From Gemmatimonadota bacterium (GTDB lineage: Bacteria > Gemmatimonadota > Gemmatimonadetes > Longimicrobiales > UBA6960): a stretch of 8,390 nt of DNA. Below are positions 1-5,738 of this stretch, piece by piece (position 1 is the first letter of the stretch; the number at the start of each line of letters is the position of its first letter). The translations under genes and the position numbers were made by a program. Below the pieces are notes generated by a model. The model saw nothing but the letters and a program-made list of their open reading frames with translations, had not been told where the DNA came from and made no database searches. The stretch is taken from assembly GCA_022564535.1 (NCBI GenBank), contig JADFLD010000056.1, positions 1-8,390 on the forward strand. The letters are read 5' to 3'.

Positions 1-1870
1 CCCCCCAATCGAACCGGGAGTTGAACGACAGCGGGCGTGACCGGTCGGTGAAGTAGACGAGCGCCCCTACCCATCCCTTGTAAATGCCTTGGGGAACGGT
101 GACACCGACTCCGGGAATGTCGAAGTCCTCGTAGAGGCCTTCGGTCACGTAGTTGGCACCGGTGTGCATCTCCATGCCCGACGGCCACTCCCAGTGGTTG
201 TCGACGTGCCAGCGAGACGAGATCTCGAAGCCAGGAGCCGCCGCAGAGCCACTGTTTCGGTAGGTGAAATACGAGGCGTGGGGCCGCAACTCACGGAAGA
301 TCCCCGACGGCCTGTACGTCCAGAGGGCGAAGAGCTGGTAGTAGCGGTGGCCCCGACGCGGCACGAAGCCGATTTCCGGGTTGAAGTTCTCTCCGATCGC
401 CTGGACGGTGGCGTTCGCGCGCCAGTCACGGCTCGCGAGTGAGGTGGTCACGTCCCACGCCATGTCCGACGCGTCCATCCCCGGTGTTTGGGTCTTCGCG
501 AGGTATGAAGTCAGCGTGACCTGATCGCCCAGGCCGACCTGCGCGTCGACGGCGTACGTCTGGTTCTCATCGCTGTTAAGGTTGCTGCGGCGGTCGGTGA
601 AGAGCCCGCCGATCCGGGAGCGGCCCGGAAGCTCCTTCGCCATGCGAACGACCGAGTACGCATTGCGGTCGCTGCCCGAGACCCCGTCGGTCTGAATGTG
701 CAGCAGACCGACGTTCAGGCCCGCGGTCCGGCCCGAGAACCTGCCTCCACCCTTGATCGAGATCGGAGATCCGCTGTCGATACCAATTTTGCGACTGAAG
801 AAGAGATCCACACCTCCGCCACCGACCGTGAAGAAGCCGGCATTCTCCAGGAAGAACGATCGTTTCTCCGGAAAGAGCAGTGGGAAGCGGGTGAGGTTCA
901 CCTGCGCGTCGTCGACCTCGACCTGGGCGAAGTCCGTATTGACGGTCAGGTCGAGCGTGAGGCCCTGCGTAACCTGAATCTTCGCTTCGCCACCGACGTC
1001 CACGTTCGCGTCGAACTCTACCGCTCCAGCAGCGTAGTCGCGTATCGTGGAACCGAGCATATAAGGGGTGGCCGTCACGGCCCGGCGAAACGGCGGCTCG
1101 AGCCCCGCCAGGTCACCTGCGAAATCAAGTCGATACAGCCCGAACTCACGCGGCACCGTGGACCAGAACGCTTCCTCGTTCAGGCGTCGGATACGACGGG
1201 AGATATTGAAGCCCCAGGTCGCGGTGCCCGAACCGTATCGGAGGGTGCTGAAGGGGATGCGGAACTCGGCGTACCACCCCCTCTCGTCCCGGGACGTGGT
1301 GACTTCCCAGCTTCCATCCCAATTCTTGTTGAAGCCGCCACCGGCCCCCGACTGAAAGCGTCGGCTCCTGTTCGAGCCGCCACCGAGGAAGAAGCCTCCC
1401 CCGCTCCCCGCGGAAGTCACCTGGCCATCGTATTCGATACCCGCCGGCGTCGTTCCGAATACGAAGCCGTTCTGCTCGTCGTTGTAAGTGTCGAACACCA
1501 TGATGACCGCGTCCGCGTCGGTCACCTCATAGTCCCGGATCGCCTCGCCCGGCACGATCTCGCCCGGACGGGAATCCCACGCCCACACACCGACGTAGAT
1601 CGCGTCTCGATCGTAGAGGATGCGAACCTCGGTGCGCTCCGACGCGGGCTGCCCGTCCATCGGCTCGCGTTGAATGAAGCCGGTGAGGACCTGAGCAGTC
1701 TGCCACGCAGCGTCGTCGAGCATCCCGTCGATATCCGGGGCAACGGACACCGCCACAGCCGTCGCGATCCGTGGCCCCTCCTGCGCCCGCCCGACGGTCG
1801 GCGTGAAGGCGAGGAGTGAAAGGGCGATCAGGGCCTGGAGAAATGTCGCAGCTCGCCGTGATGACAGCAT
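1..1870 (-). CDS. DUF5916 outer-membrane protein with N-terminal CBM9-like domain (partial, C-terminus off the left edge)
   Basis: The minus-strand frame is open from ATG at 1870 to the window edge, giving 623 visible residues. A TGA lies two codons upstream, which fixes the start, although no clear Shine-Dalgarno is seen. Residues 1-31 form a signal peptide: an Arg pair, a Leu/Ala-rich core, and probable cleavage after GRA before QEG. A CBM9-like beta-sandwich follows. Its marks are DIDGMLDDAAW at 46-56, then YDRDAIYVGVWAWDS, FRIPFSTLRY and WGFNISRRIRR. From about residue 300 the sequence is a run of alternating beta strands. It contains the DUF5916 signature, DFAQVEVDD starting at residue 313, then LTRFPLLFPEKRSFFLENAGFF in two adjoining stretches. 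Family members are predicted outer-membrane beta-barrels of roughly 700-900 residues, so the last strands are missing here. The function of the family is unknown; carbohydrate binding or uptake is only suggested by the CBM9-like domain. The gene is divergent from the VOC gene. Confidence 0.9.
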   Translation of the reverse strand, partial: MLSSRRAATFLQALIALSLLAFTPTVGRAQEGPRIATAVAVSVAPDIDGMLDDAAWQTAQVLTGFIQREPMDGQPASERTEVRILYDRDAIYVGVWAWDSRPGEIVPGEAIRDYEVTDADAVIMVFDTYNDEQNGFVFGTTPAGIEYDGQVTSAGSGGGFFLGGGSNRSRRFQSGAGGGFNKNWDGSWEVTTSRDERGWYAEFRIPFSTLRYGSGTATWGFNISRRIRRLNEEAFWSTVPREFGLYRLDFAGDLAGLEPPFRRAVTATPYMLGSTIRDYAAGAVEFDANVDVGGEAKIQVTQGLTLDLTVNTDFAQVEVDDAQVNLTRFPLLFPEKRSFFLENAGFFTVGGGGVDLFFSRKIGIDSGSPISIKGGGRFSGRTAGLNVGLLHIQTDGVSGSDRNAYSVVRMAKELPGRSRIGGLFTDRRSNLNSDENQTYAVDAQVGLGDQVTLTSYLAKTQTPGMDASDMAWDVTTSLASRDWRANATVQAIGENFNPEIGFVPRRGHRYYQLFALWTYRPSGIFRELRPHASYFTYRNSGSAAAPGFEISSRWHVDNHWEWPSGMEMHTGANYVTEGLYEDFDIPGVGVTVPQGIYKGWVGALVYFTDRSRPLSFNSRFDWG

Positions 1871-2037
1871 TCGGTATCAGGATCGAGGTGATGGGGGGTC
1901 GATGGACATCATGACGCAGACCCTCAACCCCACGGTTGCGTTGATGTTACGGTAGCCTACCTTGCCGCCCGCCCATGGTGTGTCCCCGTGGGTCGACCGC
2001 GCCGGCGGCTTCACCACGACACGGGTCTGCGACTGAC
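1871..2037. promoter_or_regulatory. Divergent spacer between the DUF5916 and VOC genes
   Basis: This 167-base gap must hold the start signals for two divergent genes, but I see no convincing sigma70 promoter in either direction. The best plus-strand candidate is weak: TTGCGT at 1936-1941, a 16-base spacer, and TACCTT at 1958-1963. Overlapping its -10 is an 11-base palindrome, GGTAGCCTACC at 1951-1961, which could be an operator half or chance. Neither gene has a good ribosome binding site. Confidence 0.2.
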
Positions 2038-2928
2038 ATGGCGATTCTACGCCTCCAGCACATGGGGATCGTGGTGCGGGATCTCAAAGAGGCTTGCGCG
2101 CAGTTCGAGCGGACGCTCGGCCTGAAGGCTCGAGACTACCGCGACGACCAGGGGCGCGGCTTTCAGCTCGATGCCCGCATCCTTCTCGGAAACGAGTGCT
2201 GGCTCCATCTGGTGCAGAACTGGAATCCCGAATCCCGCGTCTATCAGTTTCTCGAGGAGAAGGGCGAGGGACTCGAGCACATCGCGCTGGAAACCGACGA
2301 CATCGAGGCCGATGTCGCGCATCTGAGGGAGATCGGCGTGCCCATCTGGGAGGACCGGATTCTCGACGCGAACGACGGGTACGAGGCGTTCGTCTTGCCG
2401 GACCAGCTCCCCGGCCTGACCATCGAGTTGATTCAGTCGCACGACCGGAGCTGGTACTACCCACCAGAGGAGGTCGGTCAGCCGATCAGCGCCACCATGG
2501 GGCTCAAGCGCATGCAGCACATAGGGCTCGTCGTCGAGGACCTGGAGAACGCCTGTGGCAAGTTCGAGCGTTTTTTCGGCCTGAAGTCGCAGGACTTCCG
2601 CGACGATCAGGGCAAAGGCAAACAGCTCGACGCGCGCGTCCTGTTCCCGAATCAGACCTGGCTGCACCTGGTCCAGAACTGGGATTCCGGGTCTCGCACG
2701 AACCGCTTCCTGACCAGCCGCGGCGAAGGGCTCGACCACATCGCGTTGCGGAGTCGAGACGTAGAGCACGACGTCGCCCGACTCCGGGCGAACGGAATCC
2801 CGTTCTTCGAGGACACCATCTTCGACGCGAAAGACGGGTTTGAAGCTTTCGTGTATCCAGATCAACTCCCGGGGATGACGGTGGAGCTCATCCAGCCGCA
2901 TTCCCACAGCTGGACTTTCGACGGGTAG
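2038..2928 (+). CDS. Tandem two-domain VOC (glyoxalase/epimerase-fold) protein
   Basis: This is a 296-residue protein of two successive vicinal-oxygen-chelate domains, about residues 4-135 and 157-288, with equivalent positions exactly 153 residues apart. Each copy has LQH/MQH-x-G near its start, LHLVQNW in the middle, a GLEHIAL/GLDHIAL segment and a terminal IELIQ/VELIQ strand. Candidate metal ligands are H8, H57, H81, E130 in the first domain and H161, H210, H234, E283 in the second. The style is closest to methylmalonyl-CoA epimerase or glyoxalase-like VOC proteins, but the substrate cannot be told. I chose ATG 2038 because it begins the conserved first strand (MAILRLQHMG). An in-frame ATG at 1975 would add 21 Pro/Ser/Ala-rich residues with no VOC character, and neither start has a clear Shine-Dalgarno. 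The dehydrogenase remnant begins 11 bases after the stop, so the two were probably co-transcribed. Other VOC activities, such as a dioxygenase, are possible. Confidence 0.85.
   Translation: MAILRLQHMGIVVRDLKEACAQFERTLGLKARDYRDDQGRGFQLDARILLGNECWLHLVQNWNPESRVYQFLEEKGEGLEHIALETDDIEADVAHLREIGVPIWEDRILDANDGYEAFVLPDQLPGLTIELIQSHDRSWYYPPEEVGQPISATMGLKRMQHIGLVVEDLENACGKFERFFGLKSQDFRDDQGKGKQLDARVLFPNQTWLHLVQNWDSGSRTNRFLTSRGEGLDHIALRSRDVEHDVARLRANGIPFFEDTIFDAKDGFEAFVYPDQLPGMTVELIQPHSHSWTFDG
2053..2901 (+). repeat. Internal gene duplication: two VOC domain copies
   Basis: Codons for residues 6-135 (2053-2442) align without gaps to codons for residues 159-288 (2512-2901) at a constant offset of 459 bases. 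Shared blocks include FRDDQG/YRDDQG, QLDAR, WLHLVQNW, GEGL[ED]HIAL, DG[YF]EAFV and PDQLPG. The copies are clearly related but well diverged at DNA level, so this is an old duplication fixed in the gene and not an unstable recent repeat. Confidence 0.85.
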
Positions 2929-2939
2929 CCGCTGACTCC

Positions 2940-3536
2940 ATGTACGACCTCACCGACGAACTAGAGACCGTTCGCGTCACGGAAGCTTCGACGCGCGAGT
3001 TCCTCGAAGCCTTCTTCCTGGGCCTCGGGGCGAACGCGGAGGAGGCCCGCATCAACGCCGACGGCATCGTAACGGCCGCGTTGTGGTGGCACCCGGGCCA
3101 GGGCCAGGGGCTGGAGAAGCTGCCACGCTACGCACGTCGATTCCGGAGTGGTGGGCTCGTGGGGGACGCGCCGATGACGTGGGTCACCGAACGCACTTCC
3201 ACGGCGCTTCTCGACGCGGCAAAGGGTCTCGGCTACGTCTCGGCGCATAGAGCCATGGCCAAAGCGATCGACAAGGCACGCGATTCAGGCATCGCCATGG
3301 TCGCGGTCCAACACAGCAACCACTTCGGCACCGCCGGCTACCACGCGAAACACGCGGCCGACGAAGGCCTGATCGGAATCGCGATGACCAACGCAGGCGC
3401 GGAGATGGCTCCGTGGGGATCCGCGAGGCCGATCCTGGGAACGAAGCCGCCGCTGCCGCACTCGTGGATGGTGCGAGCTCGCAACCTGTACGCGAGGTTG
3501 CGGCGAGCGAGGACTACATTGACCTGGGCGCGATGA
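2940..3536 (+). pseudogene. Ldh_2-family malate/L-lactate dehydrogenase, truncated N-terminal half
   Basis: The frame gives 198 residues from ATG 2940. Residues 11-168 look like the start of an Ldh_2 (YlbC/ComC-type) NAD(P)-dependent 2-hydroxyacid dehydrogenase. There is an N-terminal helical segment, HPGQGQGLEKLPRYARR at 51-67, HSNHFG at 125-130, and NAGAEMAPWG followed by ARPILGT up to residue 168. Family members are about 330-360 residues, and after ILGT they continue into the rest of the nucleotide-binding core. Here the family resemblance ends at about base 3445. The last roughly 30 residues (PPLPHSW, then Arg-rich) are an out-of-frame reading of a TPR gene, ending at TGA 3534-3536. Without the second half an active enzyme is very unlikely. 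It follows the VOC gene by 11 bases, and probably formed an operon with it when intact. The alternative is a chimeric assembly of two separate loci. Confidence 0.75.
3444..3487. other. Breakpoint joining the Ldh_2 remnant to a TPR gene fragment
   Basis: Up to about 3443 the sequence encodes Ldh_2 in the frame starting at 2940. From about 3488 it encodes TPR-family sequence (VREVAASEDYIDLGA) in a different frame. The join lies between, in a stretch coding for Ala-rich linker in the TPR frame. I see no insertion sequence, target duplication or inverted repeat at the join, which suits a simple deletion, a non-homologous rearrangement or an assembly error. Confidence 0.6.
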
Positions 3537-4033
3537 TCCTCGGCGACGACGACGATGAAGAGAAGTCGACGCGATTCACGGTCGCTTACGAGGAGCCGTC
3601 GGGAGATGAAGCGGCGGATTTCGCCAAGATGCTCTCGCAGTTCAAGGACAAGGTCTCCGAGAGCCTCGACAGCGACGACGTTCAGGCTCATCACGATCTG
3701 GGCACGGCGTACAAAGAGATGGGTTTGTTCGACGAGGCGATCAGCGAATTTCAGCTTGCGCTTCGTGCCGCGCCAAACCACCTGCCCACGCACGAGATGT
3801 TGGGCGTCACGTTCATGGAGATGGGTCAGCCCGAGGCCACCGTGAACTCACTCGAGCGGGCTCTCCAGGTCAAGTACGAGGTCGAGGACGAATTGTTGGG
3901 CATCTACTACTACCTCGCACGAGCGCATCAGGACCTGGGCAGGTCGGAGAGGGCCGTGGAGCTCTACGAGAAGGTTTTCTCGCTTGACATCAACTTCGCC
4001 GACGTGACCGACCGGCTTCGCGATCTACGTTGA
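3533..4033 (+). CDS. C-terminal fragment of a TPR (tetratricopeptide repeat) protein
   Basis: TPR-family sequence runs in this frame from about 3488 to TGA 4031-4033. It begins with EDYIDLGAMIL, then an acidic DDDDEE patch and a linker (TRFTVAYEEPSGDEAADFAKM). Three TPR units follow: about 3677-3778 (AHHDLGTAYKEMGLFDEAISEF), 3779-3880 (HEMLGVTFMEMGQPEATVNSL) and 3881-3994 (YYYLARAHQDLGRSERAVELY). I recall related Gemmatimonadota proteins as several times longer, with more TPRs upstream, so this is probably the C-terminal piece only. The frame is open back to ATG 3413, but that start lies inside the Ldh_2 remnant. I prefer ATG 3533 because it overlaps the remnant's stop as ATGA (3533-3536), which would allow coupled re-initiation to give 166 residues. 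No strong Shine-Dalgarno is visible. TPRs bind proteins; the partner is unknown. The synthase gene starts 7 bases after the stop. It may be expressed or just a remnant. Confidence 0.65.
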   Translation: MILGDDDDEEKSTRFTVAYEEPSGDEAADFAKMLSQFKDKVSESLDSDDVQAHHDLGTAYKEMGLFDEAISEFQLALRAAPNHLPTHEMLGVTFMEMGQPEATVNSLERALQVKYEVEDELLGIYYYLARAHQDLGRSERAVELYEKVFSLDINFADVTDRLRDLR

Positions 4034-4040
4034 GCATCGC

Positions 4041-5060
4041 ATGCTGCCCACGATCGATTCCAGTGTAGGTCAAGCAGTTCAGGGGGGCGCATCAACCCTC
4101 ACCTCGATCCAGGCATCCGTGCGATCCGAGTTGGACCAAGTCGGCACGGAGCTTCGTCGAATCGTGCTCTCTGATTTCGACATGATCGAAGAGGTCAACG
4201 AGCACCTCCTCTTGCTCCAAGGGAAGCTGTTCCGACCCACGCTTCTCCTGCTTTCGAGTCGCGTGGACGGGGAGCCCCATGATGATGCCCGTATCCTCGC
4301 CGCCGTCGTAGAGCTCGTGCATCTCGCGACGCTGGTTCACGACGACGCGGTCGACCACTCCGTGCTGCGTCGTGGCATGCCGACCGTGAACGCCCTTTGG
4401 ACGCATCAGGTCGCCATCATCATGGGCGACTATCTGTATTCCCGAGCGGTCACGGAACTCGCGCAACTCGGCCACCTGGAAGCGCTCGTGGTGTTGGCTG
4501 GGGCCGCCAACGAAATGTCGGTTGGGGAGATGCGGCAACTCACCTCGTTCGACGCGCTCGACTTCACGGAGCGGGATTACTACCGGCTCATCGCCGCCAA
4601 GACTGCGTCACTCATGTCGGCTTCCTGCGAAATGGGCTCGCTCTCCGGTGGTGCCGCGTACAGGGAGCAGTTGGCGCGCTTCGGCCACAATCTCGGGATG
4701 GCGTTCCAGATCGCGGACGACTTGCTGGACTACACCGGTTCCGAAGCCGTCACCGGGAAGCCTACCGGACAAGATCTTCGGGAACACAAGGTCACCCTAC
4801 CGCTCGTGGGCGCCTTGGCGAGCGCCACCGAGGCGGAGGAACGTGAGATTCGAACGTTGTTCACGTGCGCAGCTCCCTCTGACGACGAGATCGGGCAAAT
4901 CATCGGAATCGTCACGGACAGGGGTGGACTCGAGTACGCCAGGGACCGGGCCAACGACTATGCCGATCTCGCCCGAGCGTCGCTGACGGGCCTCCCGGAG
5001 AGCCCCGCGGTGGTTGCTCTACACGATGCCGTGGCCTACGCGGTGGACCGCAGGCGATGA
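4041..5060 (+). CDS. Polyprenyl synthetase (trans-isoprenyl diphosphate synthase)
   Basis: This 339-residue protein has the full set of trans-prenyltransferase motifs: GKLFRP at 61-66, the first aspartate-rich motif DDAVD at 101-105, RRGMPTVN at 110-117, AAKTA at 185-189, the second aspartate-rich motif QIADDLLDY at 223-231, and GKPTGQDLREHK at 239-250. The family condenses isopentenyl diphosphate onto an allylic diphosphate in the cytoplasm, with Mg2+ held by the two Asp motifs. The residues four and five before the first motif are Thr and Ala. In this family small residues there leave the chain-length pocket open, so a long product (about C35-C45, a quinone side chain) is more likely than geranyl or farnesyl diphosphate. 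Length suits the HepT/IspB class. The start lies 7 bases after the TPR stop and the next gene starts 9 bases after this stop, so translation is probably coupled. The exact chain length is inferred. Confidence 0.93.
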   Translation: MLPTIDSSVGQAVQGGASTLTSIQASVRSELDQVGTELRRIVLSDFDMIEEVNEHLLLLQGKLFRPTLLLLSSRVDGEPHDDARILAAVVELVHLATLVHDDAVDHSVLRRGMPTVNALWTHQVAIIMGDYLYSRAVTELAQLGHLEALVVLAGAANEMSVGEMRQLTSFDALDFTERDYYRLIAAKTASLMSASCEMGSLSGGAAYREQLARFGHNLGMAFQIADDLLDYTGSEAVTGKPTGQDLREHKVTLPLVGALASATEAEEREIRTLFTCAAPSDDEIGQIIGIVTDRGGLEYARDRANDYADLARASLTGLPESPAVVALHDAVAYAVDRRR

Positions 5061-5069
5061 GAACCGTGT

Positions 5070-5297
5070 ATGCTCGTTGACACTCGACGACGGAGCCTCA
5101 TCCGTCTCACGTGGACTATGGTGTTGGGCCTTACCCTTGGGGGGCTGCTCACGAAGCTTTCTGAGTTGTTCCTCCCGGAGAGCGCAGCGAGGGACTTTCT
5201 AGTGCCGGTCAGTTTGGGCCCAATCTCTGTTACCCTGAACGTGTTGACGTTGGTGGGGATCTCGATCGTCGCGCTGATCGGGCGCTCCTGGATGTAG
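5070..5297 (+). CDS. Small two-TM membrane protein, DUF4321-like
   Basis: The 75-residue protein has a basic N-terminus (DTRRRSLIR), a hydrophobic segment at about 14-35 containing LGLTLGGLLTKLSELFLP, a short polar loop (ESAARDF), and a second hydrophobic stretch from about 44 to 72. The pattern of a Gly/Leu-rich first helix, LP, a [KR]DF loop, then LGPISVTLNVLTL matches my memory of DUF4321, a family of 75-90 residue membrane proteins of unknown function. The basic N-terminus suggests it is cytoplasmic. The gene starts 9 bases after the polyprenyl synthase stop and precedes tatA in the same direction, so it belongs to that transcription unit. No function can be assigned. The DUF4321 match is from remembered sequence and less certain than the membrane topology. 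Confidence 0.7.
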   Translation: MLVDTRRRSLIRLTWTMVLGLTLGGLLTKLSELFLPESAARDFLVPVSLGPISVTLNVLTLVGISIVALIGRSWM

Positions 5298-5356
5298 GAT
5301 CGTAGGAGAACGGCGAAGCAGTTGTATGAGCGAACAACGTGGGCCACGAACCCTCT

Positions 5357-5362
5357 GGAGGA
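5357..5362 (+). promoter_or_regulatory. Ribosome binding site of tatA
   Basis: GGAGGA lies 8 bases before ATG 5371. It is the best Shine-Dalgarno in the plus-strand series. It decides for this start over the in-frame ATG at 5389, which would remove six residues before the conserved membrane-entry Glu. Confidence 0.8.
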
Positions 5363-5370
5363 CTTGAGAG

Positions 5371-5658
5371 ATGGTAGGCGGATTCGGAATGTGGGAGATG
5401 ATTTTCATCTTCCTGGTGATCTTGTTGCTATTCGGAGCCAAGAAGCTTCCGGAGATCGGATCGGCCCTCGGGAAGGGTATCCGGGAGTTCAAGAGCTCGG
5501 TGCGCGAGATCGAGCATGAGTTCAAAGCTCCTGACCGCCAGATTCACAGGTCGTCCCCTCCTCCCACGCCTGCGGCGGAGGACGAGGAGGACGAGGAGGA
5601 AGTGGAAAAAGATGGAGACGATGACGGCGAGCCGCGGAGCCTGAGCGACCAGGAGTGA
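5371..5658 (+). CDS. tatA: Sec-independent (twin-arginine) translocase subunit TatA/TatE
   Basis: The 95-residue protein has the canonical TatA plan. A short periplasmic N-terminus leads to a membrane helix at about 8-21 with the usual polar residue near its start (E9 in MWEMIFIF). The hinge FGAKKLPEIG is at 21-30. An amphipathic helix runs to about residue 51 and includes GKGIREF, where F40 matches the conserved Phe of TatA. The tail has a Pro-rich spacer (SSPPPTP) and a very acidic stretch at 70-87 with only V78, K80, G82 and G86 not Asp or Glu. TatA oligomers form the transport pathway for folded proteins with Tat signals, together with TatC, which is not in this window. The tail is longer and more acidic than in many homologues. 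The gene is last in the plus-strand series and is followed by a hairpin terminator. TatB is less likely, given the FG-KLPE hinge and short length. Confidence 0.93.
   Translation: MVGGFGMWEMIFIFLVILLLFGAKKLPEIGSALGKGIREFKSSVREIEHEFKAPDRQIHRSSPPPTPAAEDEEDEEEVEKDGDDDGEPRSLSDQE
5581..5598 (+). repeat. Two copies of a 9-base repeat in the tatA acidic tail
   Basis: GACGAGGAG occurs twice in direct succession (5581-5589, 5590-5598), encoding DEE-DEE. A change of one unit would keep the frame and only alter tail length. Confidence 0.6.
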
Positions 5659-5674
5659 GCCCGCCAGGATCGCG

Positions 5675-5716
5675 AAAGGGGCCGAGCCGCGATGCGGCCC
5701 GGCCCCCTTTCCTTTT
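5675..5716. terminator. Hairpin terminator between convergent tatA and ppiD-like genes
   Basis: AAAGGGGCCG (5675-5684) pairs with CGGCCCCCTTT (5700-5710) with one bulged C. Inside, GCCGC (5686-5690) pairs with GCGGC (5694-5698) around a GAT loop, with an A/C mismatch between the two stems. TTTCCTTTT follows on the plus side, fitting intrinsic termination of the tatA transcript. On the minus strand the A-tract pairs only give a short T run, so termination there may be weaker. It lies 17 bases past the tatA stop and 29 bases past the opposing stop. Confidence 0.8.
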
Positions 5717-5738
5717 GTTGTGCCTGGAGTGGCTCTAT

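Noticed and set aside
698..1819. A 373-codon plus-strand open frame opposite the DUF5916 gene
   Set aside because: The minus strand has a signal peptide and DUF5916 motifs throughout. The plus-strand product is Arg/Glu-rich with no recognisable domain, as expected for an antisense shadow in GC-rich DNA.
2047..2907. A 286-codon minus-strand open frame opposite the VOC gene
   Set aside because: It mirrors the VOC coding strand, and its internal repetition comes from the VOC duplication. The VOC reading has clear family motifs and the antisense one has none.
3540..3560. A GAC-rich run in the TPR fragment as a possible simple-sequence repeat
   Set aside because: It encodes the DDDDEE patch that I recall as part of the family sequence and shows no longer repeat unit.
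5321..5338. A 5-base inverted repeat, GTTGT and ACAAC, around an 8-base loop upstream of tatA
   Set aside because: It is too short to tell from chance, with no further pairing.
5326..5367. A 13-codon frame (ATG 5326 to TGA 5365-5367) just before tatA, containing the tatA ribosome binding site, as a possible leader peptide
   Set aside because: The nearest AGGAG is 17 bases upstream, too far for normal initiation, and there is no attenuator-like hairpin or biased residue run. Chance is the simpler reading.
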